Source: Daejeonia sp002484105 (lineage in GTDB: Bacteria > Bacteroidota > Bacteroidia > Flavobacteriales > Weeksellaceae). From it: a DNA stretch of 64,000 nucleotides. The stretch lies in the NCBI RefSeq assembly GCF_051175565.1, contig NZ_CP195105.1:310001-374000 (forward strand), read 5' to 3'. Of the stretch, positions 35,941-44,893 are shown one piece after another; positions within the stretch are counted from its first letter, which is position 1, and every line of letters starts with the position of its first letter. The notes beneath the pieces were generated by a model. The model saw only the letters and a program-made list of their open reading frames with translations. It made no database searches and was not told the origin of the DNA. Position numbers and translations under genes: made by a program.

Positions 35941-36082
35941 CTACCCTTGCCAAGGTTTTGAACCTTGACAAGGGTGCAGGCCAAAACAAAAACCCTTTTC
36001 TTCCTCCCTTTAGGGCTGGGGCAATGAAAAAAAGGATGTTGATAAACAATAGACGCCTGGATAATCAAGAAAAGGATTTCAC
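35941..36082. repeat. ~140-bp direct repeat right of the DUF559 gene (H1 + H2')
   Basis: Copy of 35246-35388 at an offset of 695 bp: H1 at 35943-35975 (one arm mismatch), H2' at 35994-36035 (one arm mismatch) and the ATAAACAATAGACG tail. Together with 35801-35902 it fills the 310-bp gap to the next gene. Confidence 0.93.
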
Positions 36083-36093
36083 AACAAATGATA

Positions 36094-37089
36094 TTACCTT
36101 TCATACCGCCACTTAAAAAACCTGTACCCGAGATTCACCGGTAATGAAATGAAAAGATTTTTCTTTTTCAGTTCCTTCGTGAATTTTTTGGAAAGGTAAT
36201 CTTTCAGGGTAAGGCTTTTCAGTTTCCGGTATTCGGAATAGCTGCGTTTCCACAAGTCTTCATTTTTCTGCGCTTTCCAGTTCATCTGCAAAGTCATTTC
36301 TTTGAACTCAATTAAATTCCGTAAGATTAATTGTTTTCTGTAAGCATTTCTTTCTTCGTGATATGCTTTATCCATATATTGAGCAATTGTGATCCAATTT
36401 CCAAAATGTTTTTCTCCACGATTATGTATAATTGATGCTCCGTGGAAATAATACAAATACGTATCTTCTTGTAGAAAAGCGATTTTATCTAACTTCAAAG
36501 CACTCTGAAAACTCCATAAAACATCTTGCGAAAACAAATCTTGAACAAAATATAATTGATGCTTCATCAGAAAATCCATTCTTGTTAATTTATCACAAGC
36601 CATTACTGGATATTTCCCATTTACAAAATTCTCCAAAATGGTTTTATTTCCTTCCAAAACATCGTCTTTTGCTTTAATGGGGAAATAATCTCGTTGCCAA
36701 CCTTCTTCTTCATTTATACAAACGGAATGTCCAAGAACTAATTGTGCATCTGTTTTTTCGGCCAATGCAACCAAATGTTCAATCGCAAACTTTTTTATCT
36801 CATCATCACTATCCAAAAAATAAATATATTTTCCTTTTGCACTCTCCATTCCTGCATTTCTTGCCATGGAAAGTCCCATATTTTTGGGTTGATTGATGAT
36901 TTTAAAATCAACATCAGGGTGTTCAGAAATATACTTTTCGGCAATAATCATGGATTTATCCGGGGTAACATCGTTTACCAGAATGCATTCGATTTCGTTA
37001 TAACTTTGGCTCACAACGGAAGCCAGGCAACGTTCTATAAATTTTTCGACTTTATAAACGGGAATGACAACGGTTACTAGTGGCTTCAT
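36094..37089 (-). CDS. Glycosyltransferase family 2 (minus strand)
   Basis: 331 residues from ATG 37089 (MKPLVTVVIPVYKVEKFI); the frame extends to 37110, but a -7 box at 37108-37115 puts the transcript start below that. Landmarks: VTVVIPVYKVEKFI, NDVTPDKS and LDSDDEIK near residue 90. It is the only gene of the 30-kb locus on the minus strand and has its own promoter. The basic C-terminus (KFTKELKKKNLF) may contact membrane. Donor unknown. Confidence 0.88.
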   Translation of the reverse strand: MKPLVTVVIPVYKVEKFIERCLASVVSQSYNEIECILVNDVTPDKSMIIAEKYISEHPDVDFKIINQPKNMGLSMARNAGMESAKGKYIYFLDSDDEIKKFAIEHLVALAEKTDAQLVLGHSVCINEEEGWQRDYFPIKAKDDVLEGNKTILENFVNGKYPVMACDKLTRMDFLMKHQLYFVQDLFSQDVLWSFQSALKLDKIAFLQEDTYLYYFHGASIIHNRGEKHFGNWITIAQYMDKAYHEERNAYRKQLILRNLIEFKEMTLQMNWKAQKNEDLWKRSYSEYRKLKSLTLKDYLSKKFTKELKKKNLFISLPVNLGYRFFKWRYER

Positions 37090-37107
37090 AAAAACAATTC
37101 TAATGTA

Positions 37108-37115
37108 CAAAAATA
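37108..37115 (-). promoter_or_regulatory. -7 box for the minus-strand glycosyltransferase gene
   Basis: TATTTTTG on the minus strand, 19 nt before ATG 37089. Divergent to the box at 37150-37157. No clear -33 element. Confidence 0.5.
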
Positions 37116-37149
37116 ACGTTTACTGAAACTTTATGGATATTTTTTTAAC

Positions 37150-37157
37150 TAAATTTG
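37150..37157 (+). promoter_or_regulatory. -7 box for the acetyltransferase gene at 37182
   Basis: TAAATTTG on the plus strand, 25 nt before ATG 37182; divergent with the minus-strand box at 37108-37115. No clear -33 element. Confidence 0.5.
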
Positions 37158-37181
37158 CTTCCGTGACAAGAACAGCAAATT

Positions 37182-37751
37182 ATGAAAAGAATTATAGGAA
37201 AAATCCTGTCCTTTCTCGATTATTATAAAAAAAGGAGCATCAGCAGCTACCAGCGCTCGCAGTTTTTCCGAAACAAAAAAAGCACCATCCATCCTACATT
37301 TCGCTGGGGAGAAGACAATCACCTCTACCTCCACCCGGAAGCAGAGTTCCATTTTGCCGAAAATACAGAAATCAATCAGGCCAACTTTATTACCGTAAAA
37401 AAAGGAGGGAAACTCACGCTCGGGAAAGGCACCTATATTACCAGAGCCACCATCTCTTGCCTGGGCGAAATTGAAATCGGCGAAAACTGTATCCTGGGCG
37501 AAGGAATGAAAATTTTTGACCATAACCATCAGTATACGAAGCATCCGTTCTCCGTTTCCAAAACGGATTTCAATATCGGAAAAGTAAAAATCGGCAACAA
37601 TGTTTGGACCGGCGCCAATGTCATTATCTTAAAAGATGTTACCATTGGTGACAACGTTATTCTTGGAGCTGGATGTGTGATTTATAAAGACGTACCTGCA
37701 AATTCGGTTATCATTAATAAACAGGAACAGAAGCTGTTTTCAGTAAATTGA
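37182..37751 (+). CDS. Sugar O-acetyltransferase, left-handed beta-helix (WbbJ/LbH type)
   Basis: 189 residues. Hexapeptide repeats run from about residue 70 to 170 (for example IEIGENCILGEG, VKIGNNVWTGANVIILKDVTIGDNVILGAGCVI), forming a left-handed beta-helix. The catalytic His is probably in FDHNHQY near residue 112. It transfers acetyl from acetyl-CoA to a sugar hydroxyl or amine. It is the first gene of a plus-strand run starting at the divergent promoter. Confidence 0.9.
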   Translation: MKRIIGKILSFLDYYKKRSISSYQRSQFFRNKKSTIHPTFRWGEDNHLYLHPEAEFHFAENTEINQANFITVKKGGKLTLGKGTYITRATISCLGEIEIGENCILGEGMKIFDHNHQYTKHPFSVSKTDFNIGKVKIGNNVWTGANVIILKDVTIGDNVILGAGCVIYKDVPANSVIINKQEQKLFSVN

Positions 37752-37752
37752 T

Positions 37753-38715
37753 ATGAATACAACTCCATTGATTTCCGTTATCATGTCGGTTTACAATGCA
37801 GAAAAATATCTGCATCAGGCCATTGACTCCATTCTCCAGCAGTCATTCCCGGATTTTGAATTTATTATCATTGAGGACGGCTCCACCGATCGCTCTGCAG
37901 AGATATTGGAAATGTATGCGAAGCAGGACCAAAGGCTTAAGCTCATCAGAAAAAGTAAGAACAAAGGCGCAAAAGGCTTTATTGAAAATCTCAATCTCGG
38001 ACTGGATCAGGCAAAAGGAAAATATATTGCCAGAATGGATGCTGATGATATTTCCGATCCTGACCGCTTCCAACAACAGATGGATTTTCTGGAAAAGCAC
38101 CCATCGGTTTTTATTGTGGGAGCCGCTATGAATGGCATTGACGAAAATGGTGATTTTATAAAATTTTTGCAGGTACATACAGATGACCATAGCATCAAGA
38201 AAAACATGCTGAGGAATATTGCACTCTTTCATCCCGTGATTATGTTCAGAAACAGCGATATAAGATATCGAGACAAAATGATTTCCTGCGAAGATTATGA
38301 TCTTTACCTGAGGATGATGCTGGAAAACAAGAAAATGGCAAACCTCAGCACCCCTTTGCTGAAATACAGGATTTTGCAAAATTCTCTGTCCCGGAAAGAC
38401 AAAACTTTTATCCGCTGGATGATGGTGGAAAAGGCAAGGTTTTTTTATGCAGAAAAAAGAAAAACAGGTAGCGATAGTTACCACGATTTCAATCCGGATG
38501 ACATTCAAAATATTCTGACCCCAGAATATAAAAACAGGATTGAAGATTTGGTTTTTGCTGCCAAAACAGCCATTAAGTTTGAACAGAAAGAAGAATTGTC
38601 CACAATTCTCGACAAAATCAGGCAACACTACCCTGAAAAAAACACGACAAAATATCAGATCGCCTTACAACTGTCGGGAATTGTGTTGAAATTGTACTCC
38701 AAAATACTATTTTGA
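37753..38715 (+). CDS. Glycosyltransferase family 2
   Basis: 320 residues, 1 nt after the acetyltransferase. Landmarks: ISVIMSVYNAEKYL, EDGSTDRS, RMDADDISDPDRF near residue 95 and SCEDYDLYLRM near 178, the last probably containing the catalytic acidic residues. This arrangement is common in beta-1,3-galactosyl or GlcNAc transferases but does not fix the donor. Confidence 0.9.
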   Translation: MNTTPLISVIMSVYNAEKYLHQAIDSILQQSFPDFEFIIIEDGSTDRSAEILEMYAKQDQRLKLIRKSKNKGAKGFIENLNLGLDQAKGKYIARMDADDISDPDRFQQQMDFLEKHPSVFIVGAAMNGIDENGDFIKFLQVHTDDHSIKKNMLRNIALFHPVIMFRNSDIRYRDKMISCEDYDLYLRMMLENKKMANLSTPLLKYRILQNSLSRKDKTFIRWMMVEKARFFYAEKRKTGSDSYHDFNPDDIQNILTPEYKNRIEDLVFAAKTAIKFEQKEELSTILDKIRQHYPEKNTTKYQIALQLSGIVLKLYSKILF

Positions 38716-38716
38716 T

Positions 38717-39742
38717 ATGATTGATATTTTGATAAAATCCTTTAACCGACCTTATTATCTGGATCGTTGCATCACCTCCATTTATCAAAACGTTGAGGGC
38801 AATTTTGCCATTACGGTATTGGATGATGGCACACCAGAAAAATACATCTTCAAACTCAAAGAAAAGTTTCCTGAAGTGCTTTGGGAAATGTCTGAAAATG
38901 CACAAAAAAAAAGAAAATCTATTGAGGAGAATCTGAACAACGGCACCGAAATAAACGGCTTCGAAATCCCTACAAAACTATGGAAAACAGCAGTTTCCAA
39001 TACAGAAAAATATGTTCTGGTTACTGAAGATGACGTTTGGTTTACGCAACACATCCACCTCAGCCATATTGCAGAAGAAATGGAATATTTACAAATTCCA
39101 CTTGTAAAACTGGGTTGGCTTGGAATACGAAATGACGAAAATTTCTGCAAAACAGGGAGACTCTCTGAAATCCTCACTGAATATACGCCCAAAAATTTAT
39201 TCACAGCAAATAAAACGGTGATGGGATGGTTTTTCTACAACAAATTCAAGTTCTTCACAATCCTTTATAAACTTGGACTGGTTGACAATAAAACGCGGGG
39301 AAAATACTGGAGCATTAACTCCATTCTGATGGGACTTTATCATAAAGAATACTGGCTTGCCATCTGGAAGGATGCCACAGGAAAGGTAGACGAAAAACAA
39401 CAATTGAGAAATGCCGCAGCATGGTATCATGAAAACAAAAAAGTGCGTTTTGCACGAACTTCCCAGGAAGTGATGAAAACGACGTTTCAGTCTTCTGCAA
39501 CCGGCTCTTACCATGAATACGACGGAGTTTTCGATATCAACCGCTTCAATTTTATTCTTAATGAAGCGTGGTATCATGATAACCTTGACGCCATGCAAAA
39601 CTATCCGAATGATTTTTCAGAGGAATACATCATGCGTTTTCTGGATCAGGAAAAACATCCCCGCGCTCAATCTTCACACTGGAAAAACTGGAGCGAAAAA
39701 TTCAGAAACCAATACATACAAATGGGAGCAAAAATAAATTGA
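38717..39742 (+). CDS. Putative GT-A glycosyltransferase
   Basis: 341 residues. The start IDILIKSFNRPYYLDRC and DDGTPEKY resemble GT2 proteins, and VTEDDVWFTQ near residue 103 is the likely acidic metal-binding motif. The C-terminal half (WSINSILMGLYHKEYW and later) is not recognised. It overlaps the next gene's frame by a few bases. Donor unknown. Confidence 0.7.
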   Translation: MIDILIKSFNRPYYLDRCITSIYQNVEGNFAITVLDDGTPEKYIFKLKEKFPEVLWEMSENAQKKRKSIEENLNNGTEINGFEIPTKLWKTAVSNTEKYVLVTEDDVWFTQHIHLSHIAEEMEYLQIPLVKLGWLGIRNDENFCKTGRLSEILTEYTPKNLFTANKTVMGWFFYNKFKFFTILYKLGLVDNKTRGKYWSINSILMGLYHKEYWLAIWKDATGKVDEKQQLRNAAAWYHENKKVRFARTSQEVMKTTFQSSATGSYHEYDGVFDINRFNFILNEAWYHDNLDAMQNYPNDFSEEYIMRFLDQEKHPRAQSSHWKNWSEKFRNQYIQMGAKIN

Positions 39743-39747
39743 CACAA

Positions 39748-40692
39748 ATGAAAACACCGAATATATATGCTGTCATTGTAACATATAATGGCATGAAAAA
39801 TAACTGGATTATAAAATGTCTGGATAGTTTATTTCAATCAGAATTAGCAGTAGAGATTATTGTTGTTGATAATGGTTCGCAGGATAACAGTGTAAAATAT
39901 ATTAATGAAAATTATAAAAATATTCTTTTAATTGAATCAAAAACAAATTTAGGTTTTGGTAAAGCTAATAATGTAGGAATAAAAAAAGCTATTGATAAAG
40001 GTGCGGAATATGTTTTTTTACTTAATCAAGATGCATATATACAACCCGACACGATAAGAAATCTATATGAGGCTTTTGAGAAAGAAACGCGATATGGAAT
40101 CATTAGTCCTATGCAGATGTCAGGAAGAGGAGATGCGATAGATTTTAATTTCTCGAATTATATATCCCCTAGACATTGTAAAGGATTATATTCAGATTTT
40201 GTTGTGAATTCAGTTAAGAACAAAATCTACGAAAGCAAATTTATTAATGCAGCAGCGTGGCTTATCAGTCGCAAATGCTTGGAAGAAGTAGGAGGATTTA
40301 ATCCCACTTTCTATCATTATGGAGAAGATGTAAATTATATCCACAGACTCCATTATAAAAATTTTAAAATTGGCGTCTTGCCAACTTCATTTATTTATCA
40401 CGATAGAGAAGACAGAATACAAGAGTCCACAAATAGCCTTGACTACTTGAACAGAAAAAATGCTTTGAAAATAAACACCTTGTTCTCTGACCCAAACAAT
40501 AAAGGTTCTGAATTCATTTTTCTCTGTATACTATCACTAAAATTTCTCTTTAATCTTTCAACTTTTAAAATATTTAAAACAAAAGCTATTTTATTTCAAA
40601 TTAAACACCTCCTATCAAATAATAAAGCAATAAAGAAAAACCTTATTCTATCGAAATCTAATAAAAAATTTGTTTTTATTGAAAACTCATAA
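39748..40692 (+). CDS. Glycosyltransferase family 2 (rhamnosyltransferase-like), paralogue of the gene at 24980
   Basis: About 314 residues from ATG 39748 (an in-frame TTG lies at 39739). Landmarks: VIVTYNGMKNNW, DNGSQDNS, NLGFGKANNVG, LLNQDAYIQPDT and HYGEDVNYIHR. It shares long stretches with the protein at 24980-25885, including NFSNYISP and LYSDFV. It is distinctly AT-rich over its full length, unlike its neighbours. The pair may add the same sugar at two positions or have diverged in specificity. Confidence 0.88.
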   Translation: MKTPNIYAVIVTYNGMKNNWIIKCLDSLFQSELAVEIIVVDNGSQDNSVKYINENYKNILLIESKTNLGFGKANNVGIKKAIDKGAEYVFLLNQDAYIQPDTIRNLYEAFEKETRYGIISPMQMSGRGDAIDFNFSNYISPRHCKGLYSDFVVNSVKNKIYESKFINAAAWLISRKCLEEVGGFNPTFYHYGEDVNYIHRLHYKNFKIGVLPTSFIYHDREDRIQESTNSLDYLNRKNALKINTLFSDPNNKGSEFIFLCILSLKFLFNLSTFKIFKTKAILFQIKHLLSNNKAIKKNLILSKSNKKFVFIENS

Positions 40693-41746
40693 ACACTTCT
40701 TCCCTGCCCTCACGGGGTATCGCGCCATTGCCGCATGGATGATTTTTGTGTATCATTTTACGCCTTTCAACAGTCCGAAATATCCGGAATGGATCAAGCG
40801 TATTATCTGGGAATTTCATATTGGCGTGGATATGTTTTTCGTGCTGAGTGGATTTCTGATTACCTATCGGTATTTTAATGATCGTCCTATTCATCTGAAA
40901 AAGTACCTGGTTAATCGTATTGCAAGGATCTACCCCATGTATTTTCTGATAACAGCAGCGGTATTTGTGGTAGGATATCTCCTGAATCAAAACTGGGGAA
41001 CCGAAAAAACCTATGAACTTCTCACTTCCGTCACCATGACGAAAGCACTCTTCTCCAGTTTCTTTCTGAAGGGAATTCCACAAGGCTGGACACTCACGCT
41101 GGAAGAAATGTTTTATCTCACGGCACCACTGTATTTCATCCTGATCCGTAAATCGAAAAAGTGGCTGTATACACTTCCCTTTGTTTTGTTTATAGCTTTT
41201 GCAGCCTTGAAATTCATATTTGATTTTCCGGCTAACAAGTACGGTTTTCTTCAAACCAATATCCATGCTTATATCATTGAATTCTTCGCAGGTATAGGTT
41301 TGGCGCTCCTCCTTCTCTCAAAGAGGTCAGTTAAACTTAAATTTTCTGCAACCTGGCTCGGCATCGGGATTATCTTGTTTTATCTCCTTTCAAGACATGG
41401 GTTCGCACAGATTTTTAACCTGAAATCTGACATCGGAAGATTTCTGGAAATGGCTTTTTTAAGCATTCTTGGGATTGCGCCTCTGCTATGGGGATTGATT
41501 CACGAAAATACCTTTCTGAAAAGACTGCTTTCCGCAAAAACCATGGTTCTTCTGGGGAAAAGTTCGTACATCTTCTATCTCATTCATAAAGGTTTTATTC
41601 CTGTTCTGATCAATGACTACATCTGGGATAACAAACTTTTTATTTTTATTCTGCTGAACATTATCTCAATTCTTCTGTTTATATGGATCGAAGAACCGTT
41701 GAATCATTATATTCGAAAAAAATTCGGAAGTACCAAACGAACATGA
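40679..41746 (+). CDS. Acyltransferase family 3 (OafA/YrhL type) membrane protein
   Basis: About 355 residues from TTG 40679 (a second TTG in frame at 40670), both inside the end of the preceding gene. Ten or so membrane helices. The family start ALTGYRAIAAWMIFVYHF contains the catalytic His, and HIGVDMFFVLSGFLITYRY is the second signature. It transfers an acyl group, usually acetyl, from the cytoplasm to an extracytoplasmic sugar. It overlaps the next gene by ATGA. Confidence 0.92.
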   Translation: MKTHKHFFPALTGYRAIAAWMIFVYHFTPFNSPKYPEWIKRIIWEFHIGVDMFFVLSGFLITYRYFNDRPIHLKKYLVNRIARIYPMYFLITAAVFVVGYLLNQNWGTEKTYELLTSVTMTKALFSSFFLKGIPQGWTLTLEEMFYLTAPLYFILIRKSKKWLYTLPFVLFIAFAALKFIFDFPANKYGFLQTNIHAYIIEFFAGIGLALLLLSKRSVKLKFSATWLGIGIILFYLLSRHGFAQIFNLKSDIGRFLEMAFLSILGIAPLLWGLIHENTFLKRLLSAKTMVLLGKSSYIFYLIHKGFIPVLINDYIWDNKLFIFILLNIISILLFIWIEEPLNHYIRKKFGSTKRT

Positions 41747-42915
41747 TGAAAAAAAAACAAAAAATAAAAGTCCTCTTTCGGCACCGCTCTATGGAAATGG
41801 GTGGCGTGGAAAAAGTCCTGCTGAGTATGCTCAACAATCTGAACCGTGACAAGTTCGATTTACGGTTGTGCCTCAACCTTTTTCAGGGAGAATTGCGCAA
41901 TGAAATACCTGATTTTGTACCATTTAAAACCCTCGCAGCTGGTAAAGAAGATTTTTCTAAAAACCCTTTGATTAACAAATTCCAGCTTGCAGCAAGAGCC
42001 ATAAAACTTTGGTTGTACCGGAAATTTCCATTCATTCCAGATCATTTTATTTTAAAAAATGATGCCGACATCGAAATTGCCACCGGATACACCATGTTTT
42101 CCGATGTGCTGAATTCCTCCAACAAAAAATCTAAAAAAATAGGTTGGTTCCATTCGGATATTACCTATCCGAAACTTCAACCCGCGGTTCCACTCATTCT
42201 AAAACAGATCCCACAGTTTGATTATTTCATCTGGGGTTCCCAACAAGCAAAAGATATTTTTTCGGAGAAGCACCCTACTGTTTCACTCCCTGAAAATCAA
42301 GTAATTCTGAATGCAATTCCAATTGAAGAGCTGAAACAAAAAGCGTCAGAATTTATTCCAGATTTCAAAACATCAGATCCGGTTTTCGTAACCGTGGGCC
42401 GACTCCATTCCAGAAAAGGCCATCATTTGCTGATGGAAGCTCATGCCAGACTTCTGAAAGACGGTTTTCCACATACAATATTTGTGATTGGAGACGGAGA
42501 AGAAAAAGAAAATCTTGAAAACCAGGCAAAAAAGCTGGGTGTTAAAGATTCTTTTATCCTACTTGGTTCTCTTCTGAATCCCTATCCTTATGTAAAAAAT
42601 GCGGATTTTTTCATTATGCCGTCCGAATCCGAAGGTTGGCCATTGATTATTGCAGATACATTGATTCTTCAAACTCCTATTATCTCAACCGCTGTAGGCG
42701 GAATTCCGGAAATGATAACGCATGAGAAAAACGGCTATCTTATTCCGTACGAAACCGAAGCGATTTACGAAGCGATGAAAGAATTCATGACGAATAAAAT
42801 GTTGGTATCAGAAATTCAGGAACATCTGAAAGATTCTGAAAAACAGTTCGATAATCAGATTATTTTTGACACGGTTGAAAATATCATCACTAAATTAGCA
42901 GAAAAAACGAAATGA
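41743..42915 (+). CDS. Glycosyltransferase family 4
   Basis: About 390 residues from ATG 41743, which overlaps the upstream stop (ATGA); the open frame to 41683 lies inside the acyltransferase gene. GT-B fold: N-terminal MEMGGVEKVLLSML, and a C-terminal Rossmann domain with VTVGRLHSRKGHHLL near residue 215 and FIMPSESEGWPLIIADTL near 295, the EX7E-like retaining GT4 signature. Related to the GT4 at 43450-44661. Overlaps the next gene by 4 nt. Confidence 0.92.
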   Translation: MMKKKQKIKVLFRHRSMEMGGVEKVLLSMLNNLNRDKFDLRLCLNLFQGELRNEIPDFVPFKTLAAGKEDFSKNPLINKFQLAARAIKLWLYRKFPFIPDHFILKNDADIEIATGYTMFSDVLNSSNKKSKKIGWFHSDITYPKLQPAVPLILKQIPQFDYFIWGSQQAKDIFSEKHPTVSLPENQVILNAIPIEELKQKASEFIPDFKTSDPVFVTVGRLHSRKGHHLLMEAHARLLKDGFPHTIFVIGDGEEKENLENQAKKLGVKDSFILLGSLLNPYPYVKNADFFIMPSESEGWPLIIADTLILQTPIISTAVGGIPEMITHEKNGYLIPYETEAIYEAMKEFMTNKMLVSEIQEHLKDSEKQFDNQIIFDTVENIITKLAEKTK

Positions 42916-43481
42916 ATTTCCTTTACCGAATCATCCTGAAAATTCATACCGTCTGGAAAAATCTCCACGACAAAGCCTACATAGAAATCTGCAAACAGCG
43001 CGGAATGAAAGTAGGAAAAGACGTTATTTTCATTGAAGCTCCGGCTTTCGGTTCAGAGCCTTATCTTATCGAAATCGGCGACCGCACCAAAATCACTGCC
43101 GGATGCACGTTCATCAACCACGACGGAGCGATGTACACGATTCGAAGCATGGAAAAATATAAGGATGCCAGAAATTTCGGAAGAATACGAATCGGAAAAA
43201 ACTGTTTTGTGGGAAACAACTGCACTTTTCTTCCTGGTTCGCAGATGGGCGACAACTGCATTTTGGGAGCGGGTTCGGTGCTTAATTCTTCAATGCCTGA
43301 TAATTCGGTATATGCGGGAGTTCCGGCAAAATTTATCTGCACGATTGAAGAATACGGAAATAAAGCACTAGAAAACAACGTCATGTATCCGCGCGAACTC
43401 GAAAAAATCCGCCCTAATCTGGATTCTTATATCAAAGAACATCTTCCGCATGTATACAAACCCGTCAGAAAAAATTCGTGA
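42912..43481 (+). CDS. Sugar O-acetyltransferase, left-handed beta-helix
   Basis: 189 residues with hexapeptide repeats (IEIGDRTKITAGCTFINHDG, IRIGKNCFVGNNCTFLPGSQMGDNCILGAGSVLN). The likely catalytic His is in INHDG near residue 71. The motif VYAGVPAKFI near 138 is usual near the end of such enzymes. It sits between two GT4 genes and overlaps the second by 32 nt. Confidence 0.9.
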   Translation: MNFLYRIILKIHTVWKNLHDKAYIEICKQRGMKVGKDVIFIEAPAFGSEPYLIEIGDRTKITAGCTFINHDGAMYTIRSMEKYKDARNFGRIRIGKNCFVGNNCTFLPGSQMGDNCILGAGSVLNSSMPDNSVYAGVPAKFICTIEEYGNKALENNVMYPRELEKIRPNLDSYIKEHLPHVYKPVRKNS

Positions 43482-44661
43482 ATTCGTGGCTGAAAAAAAG
43501 AAAATCCTGATCAGAATTGGTTCTTTGCGACATGGTGGCGCAGAAAAAGTGTTGGCTACTTTTCTGAAAAATCTTCCAAAAGATCAATATGAAATCGATC
43601 TGCTTCTGAACCTCTATTCGGGAAAATATCTTTCTGAAATCCCCGATTGGATTCATGTGCTCTACCTCAACAAAGGGGAAATGATCACCACCAACAGACT
43701 TCAGGATCTTCCAGTAAAAGGATTCCGGGTGTTATATCAGAAACTGCTGAAAAAATTCCCAAAACTGCTTTACAACGGAAAACTCAAAAGCAAAAAATAC
43801 GATATCGAATTCGCAGCTATCCATGGCTTTCGGGATGAAATTCTAAATTCGCCGCTACATTCTTCAAAGAAAATCGTCTGGATTCATAATGATTTGCGTA
43901 AAACACAGTTTCATCATTATACCGATGCCGAAATCCGTAAGTTTTTTGGTTTTGATAAAATCATGGTGATTTCTGAACACATTCAAAAAGATTTCGAAAA
44001 TCTGGCCCAGAATGATGACGAGAAAAACCGCATCGTTCGCATTTACAATCCTTTGGATACGGAAGAAATTTTGAAAAAGTCAGAAGTCAGAAGTCAGAAG
44101 TCAGAACAAAACCAGCAACCAACAACTGATAACCAAAATCCCACCTTCATTTCCGTAGGAACGGTTTTCCCACAAAAAGGGTTCGACCGCCTTTTAAACG
44201 TTCATAAAAGGCTTTTGAGCGAAGGTTTTCCCCATGAAATACGCATTGTGGGCGACGGCTATGATTTTGAAAATCTTAAAAATTTAAAAACAAAACTTGG
44301 CGTTGATGATACCGTAACGTTACTTGGTTTTACAGAAAATCCGTATCCCTATATCAAGGCTGCAGATTTTTATGTGCTAAGTTCGCGTTACGAAGGTTTC
44401 CCCACCGTTTTGTTTGAAGCGATTACATTAAAGAAAAACATCATTGCTACCGATGTTTCCGGCGTTCGTGAAATGCTGGAAAACGGAAAACTCGGCTTAA
44501 TTGTCGACAATTCAGAAGAAGGAATTTATGACGGAATGAAACAAGCATTGCAAAATCCTGAAAGTTTCAAAGCATATCAAAACCAACTAAAAGACTACAA
44601 AATGCCGTTCAATCTCGAAAATTCCGTGAAACAAATCCAACAAATTCTGGACGATTTGTAA
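43450..44661 (+). CDS. Glycosyltransferase family 4 with a repeat-derived linker
   Basis: 403 residues. N-terminal LRHGGAEKVLATFLK and C-terminal ISVGTVFPQKGFDRLL (near 236) with VLSSRYEGFPTVLFEAI (near 314) identify a retaining GT-B GT4 enzyme. Between the two domains, residues ~209-230 read EVRSQKSEQNQQPTTDN, encoded by four AAGTCAG heptamers and a CAACCAACAACTG word that resemble intergenic repeat DNA. The paralogue at 41743 has a shorter linker here. This gene ends the locus. Confidence 0.92.
   Translation: MYTNPSEKIREFVAEKKKILIRIGSLRHGGAEKVLATFLKNLPKDQYEIDLLLNLYSGKYLSEIPDWIHVLYLNKGEMITTNRLQDLPVKGFRVLYQKLLKKFPKLLYNGKLKSKKYDIEFAAIHGFRDEILNSPLHSSKKIVWIHNDLRKTQFHHYTDAEIRKFFGFDKIMVISEHIQKDFENLAQNDDEKNRIVRIYNPLDTEEILKKSEVRSQKSEQNQQPTTDNQNPTFISVGTVFPQKGFDRLLNVHKRLLSEGFPHEIRIVGDGYDFENLKNLKTKLGVDDTVTLLGFTENPYPYIKAADFYVLSSRYEGFPTVLFEAITLKKNIIATDVSGVREMLENGKLGLIVDNSEEGIYDGMKQALQNPESFKAYQNQLKDYKMPFNLENSVKQIQQILDDL
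44077..44104 (+). repeat. Heptanucleotide repeat (AAGTCAG x4) inside a GT4 gene
   Basis: Four exact AAGTCAG units lie in the coding sequence of the glycosyltransferase. Gain or loss of one 7-bp unit would shift the frame, so the tract could switch the gene on and off by slippage. Confidence 0.9.
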
Positions 44662-44840
44662 TTTTTTATGAATCTTCGACATTTTAATTAGTCTCATTTT
44701 AAATGAACCCCGAAAACGGAGGCGTTCAGACATCTAAGATTCGCAGTCAGGTTGTAATAAATGATCACCGTTCTAATTCAGTAATCAACAGGGCAAATCT
44801 TCCCCCTGAAAACAATACGCTTCCTAAAGTTTAGCCATAA

Positions 44841-44878
44841 AAAAATCCTGCTGTTCTTGCAGGATTGATTTTTTTTGC
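44841..44878. terminator. Bidirectional terminator between convergent genes
   Basis: AATCCTGC (44845-44852) pairs with GCAGGATT (44860-44867), flanked by A and T runs on both sides. It serves the locus end (gene ending 44661) and the DUF6702 gene from the other side. Confidence 0.85.
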
Positions 44879-44893
44879 TCTGATTCTGTATTT

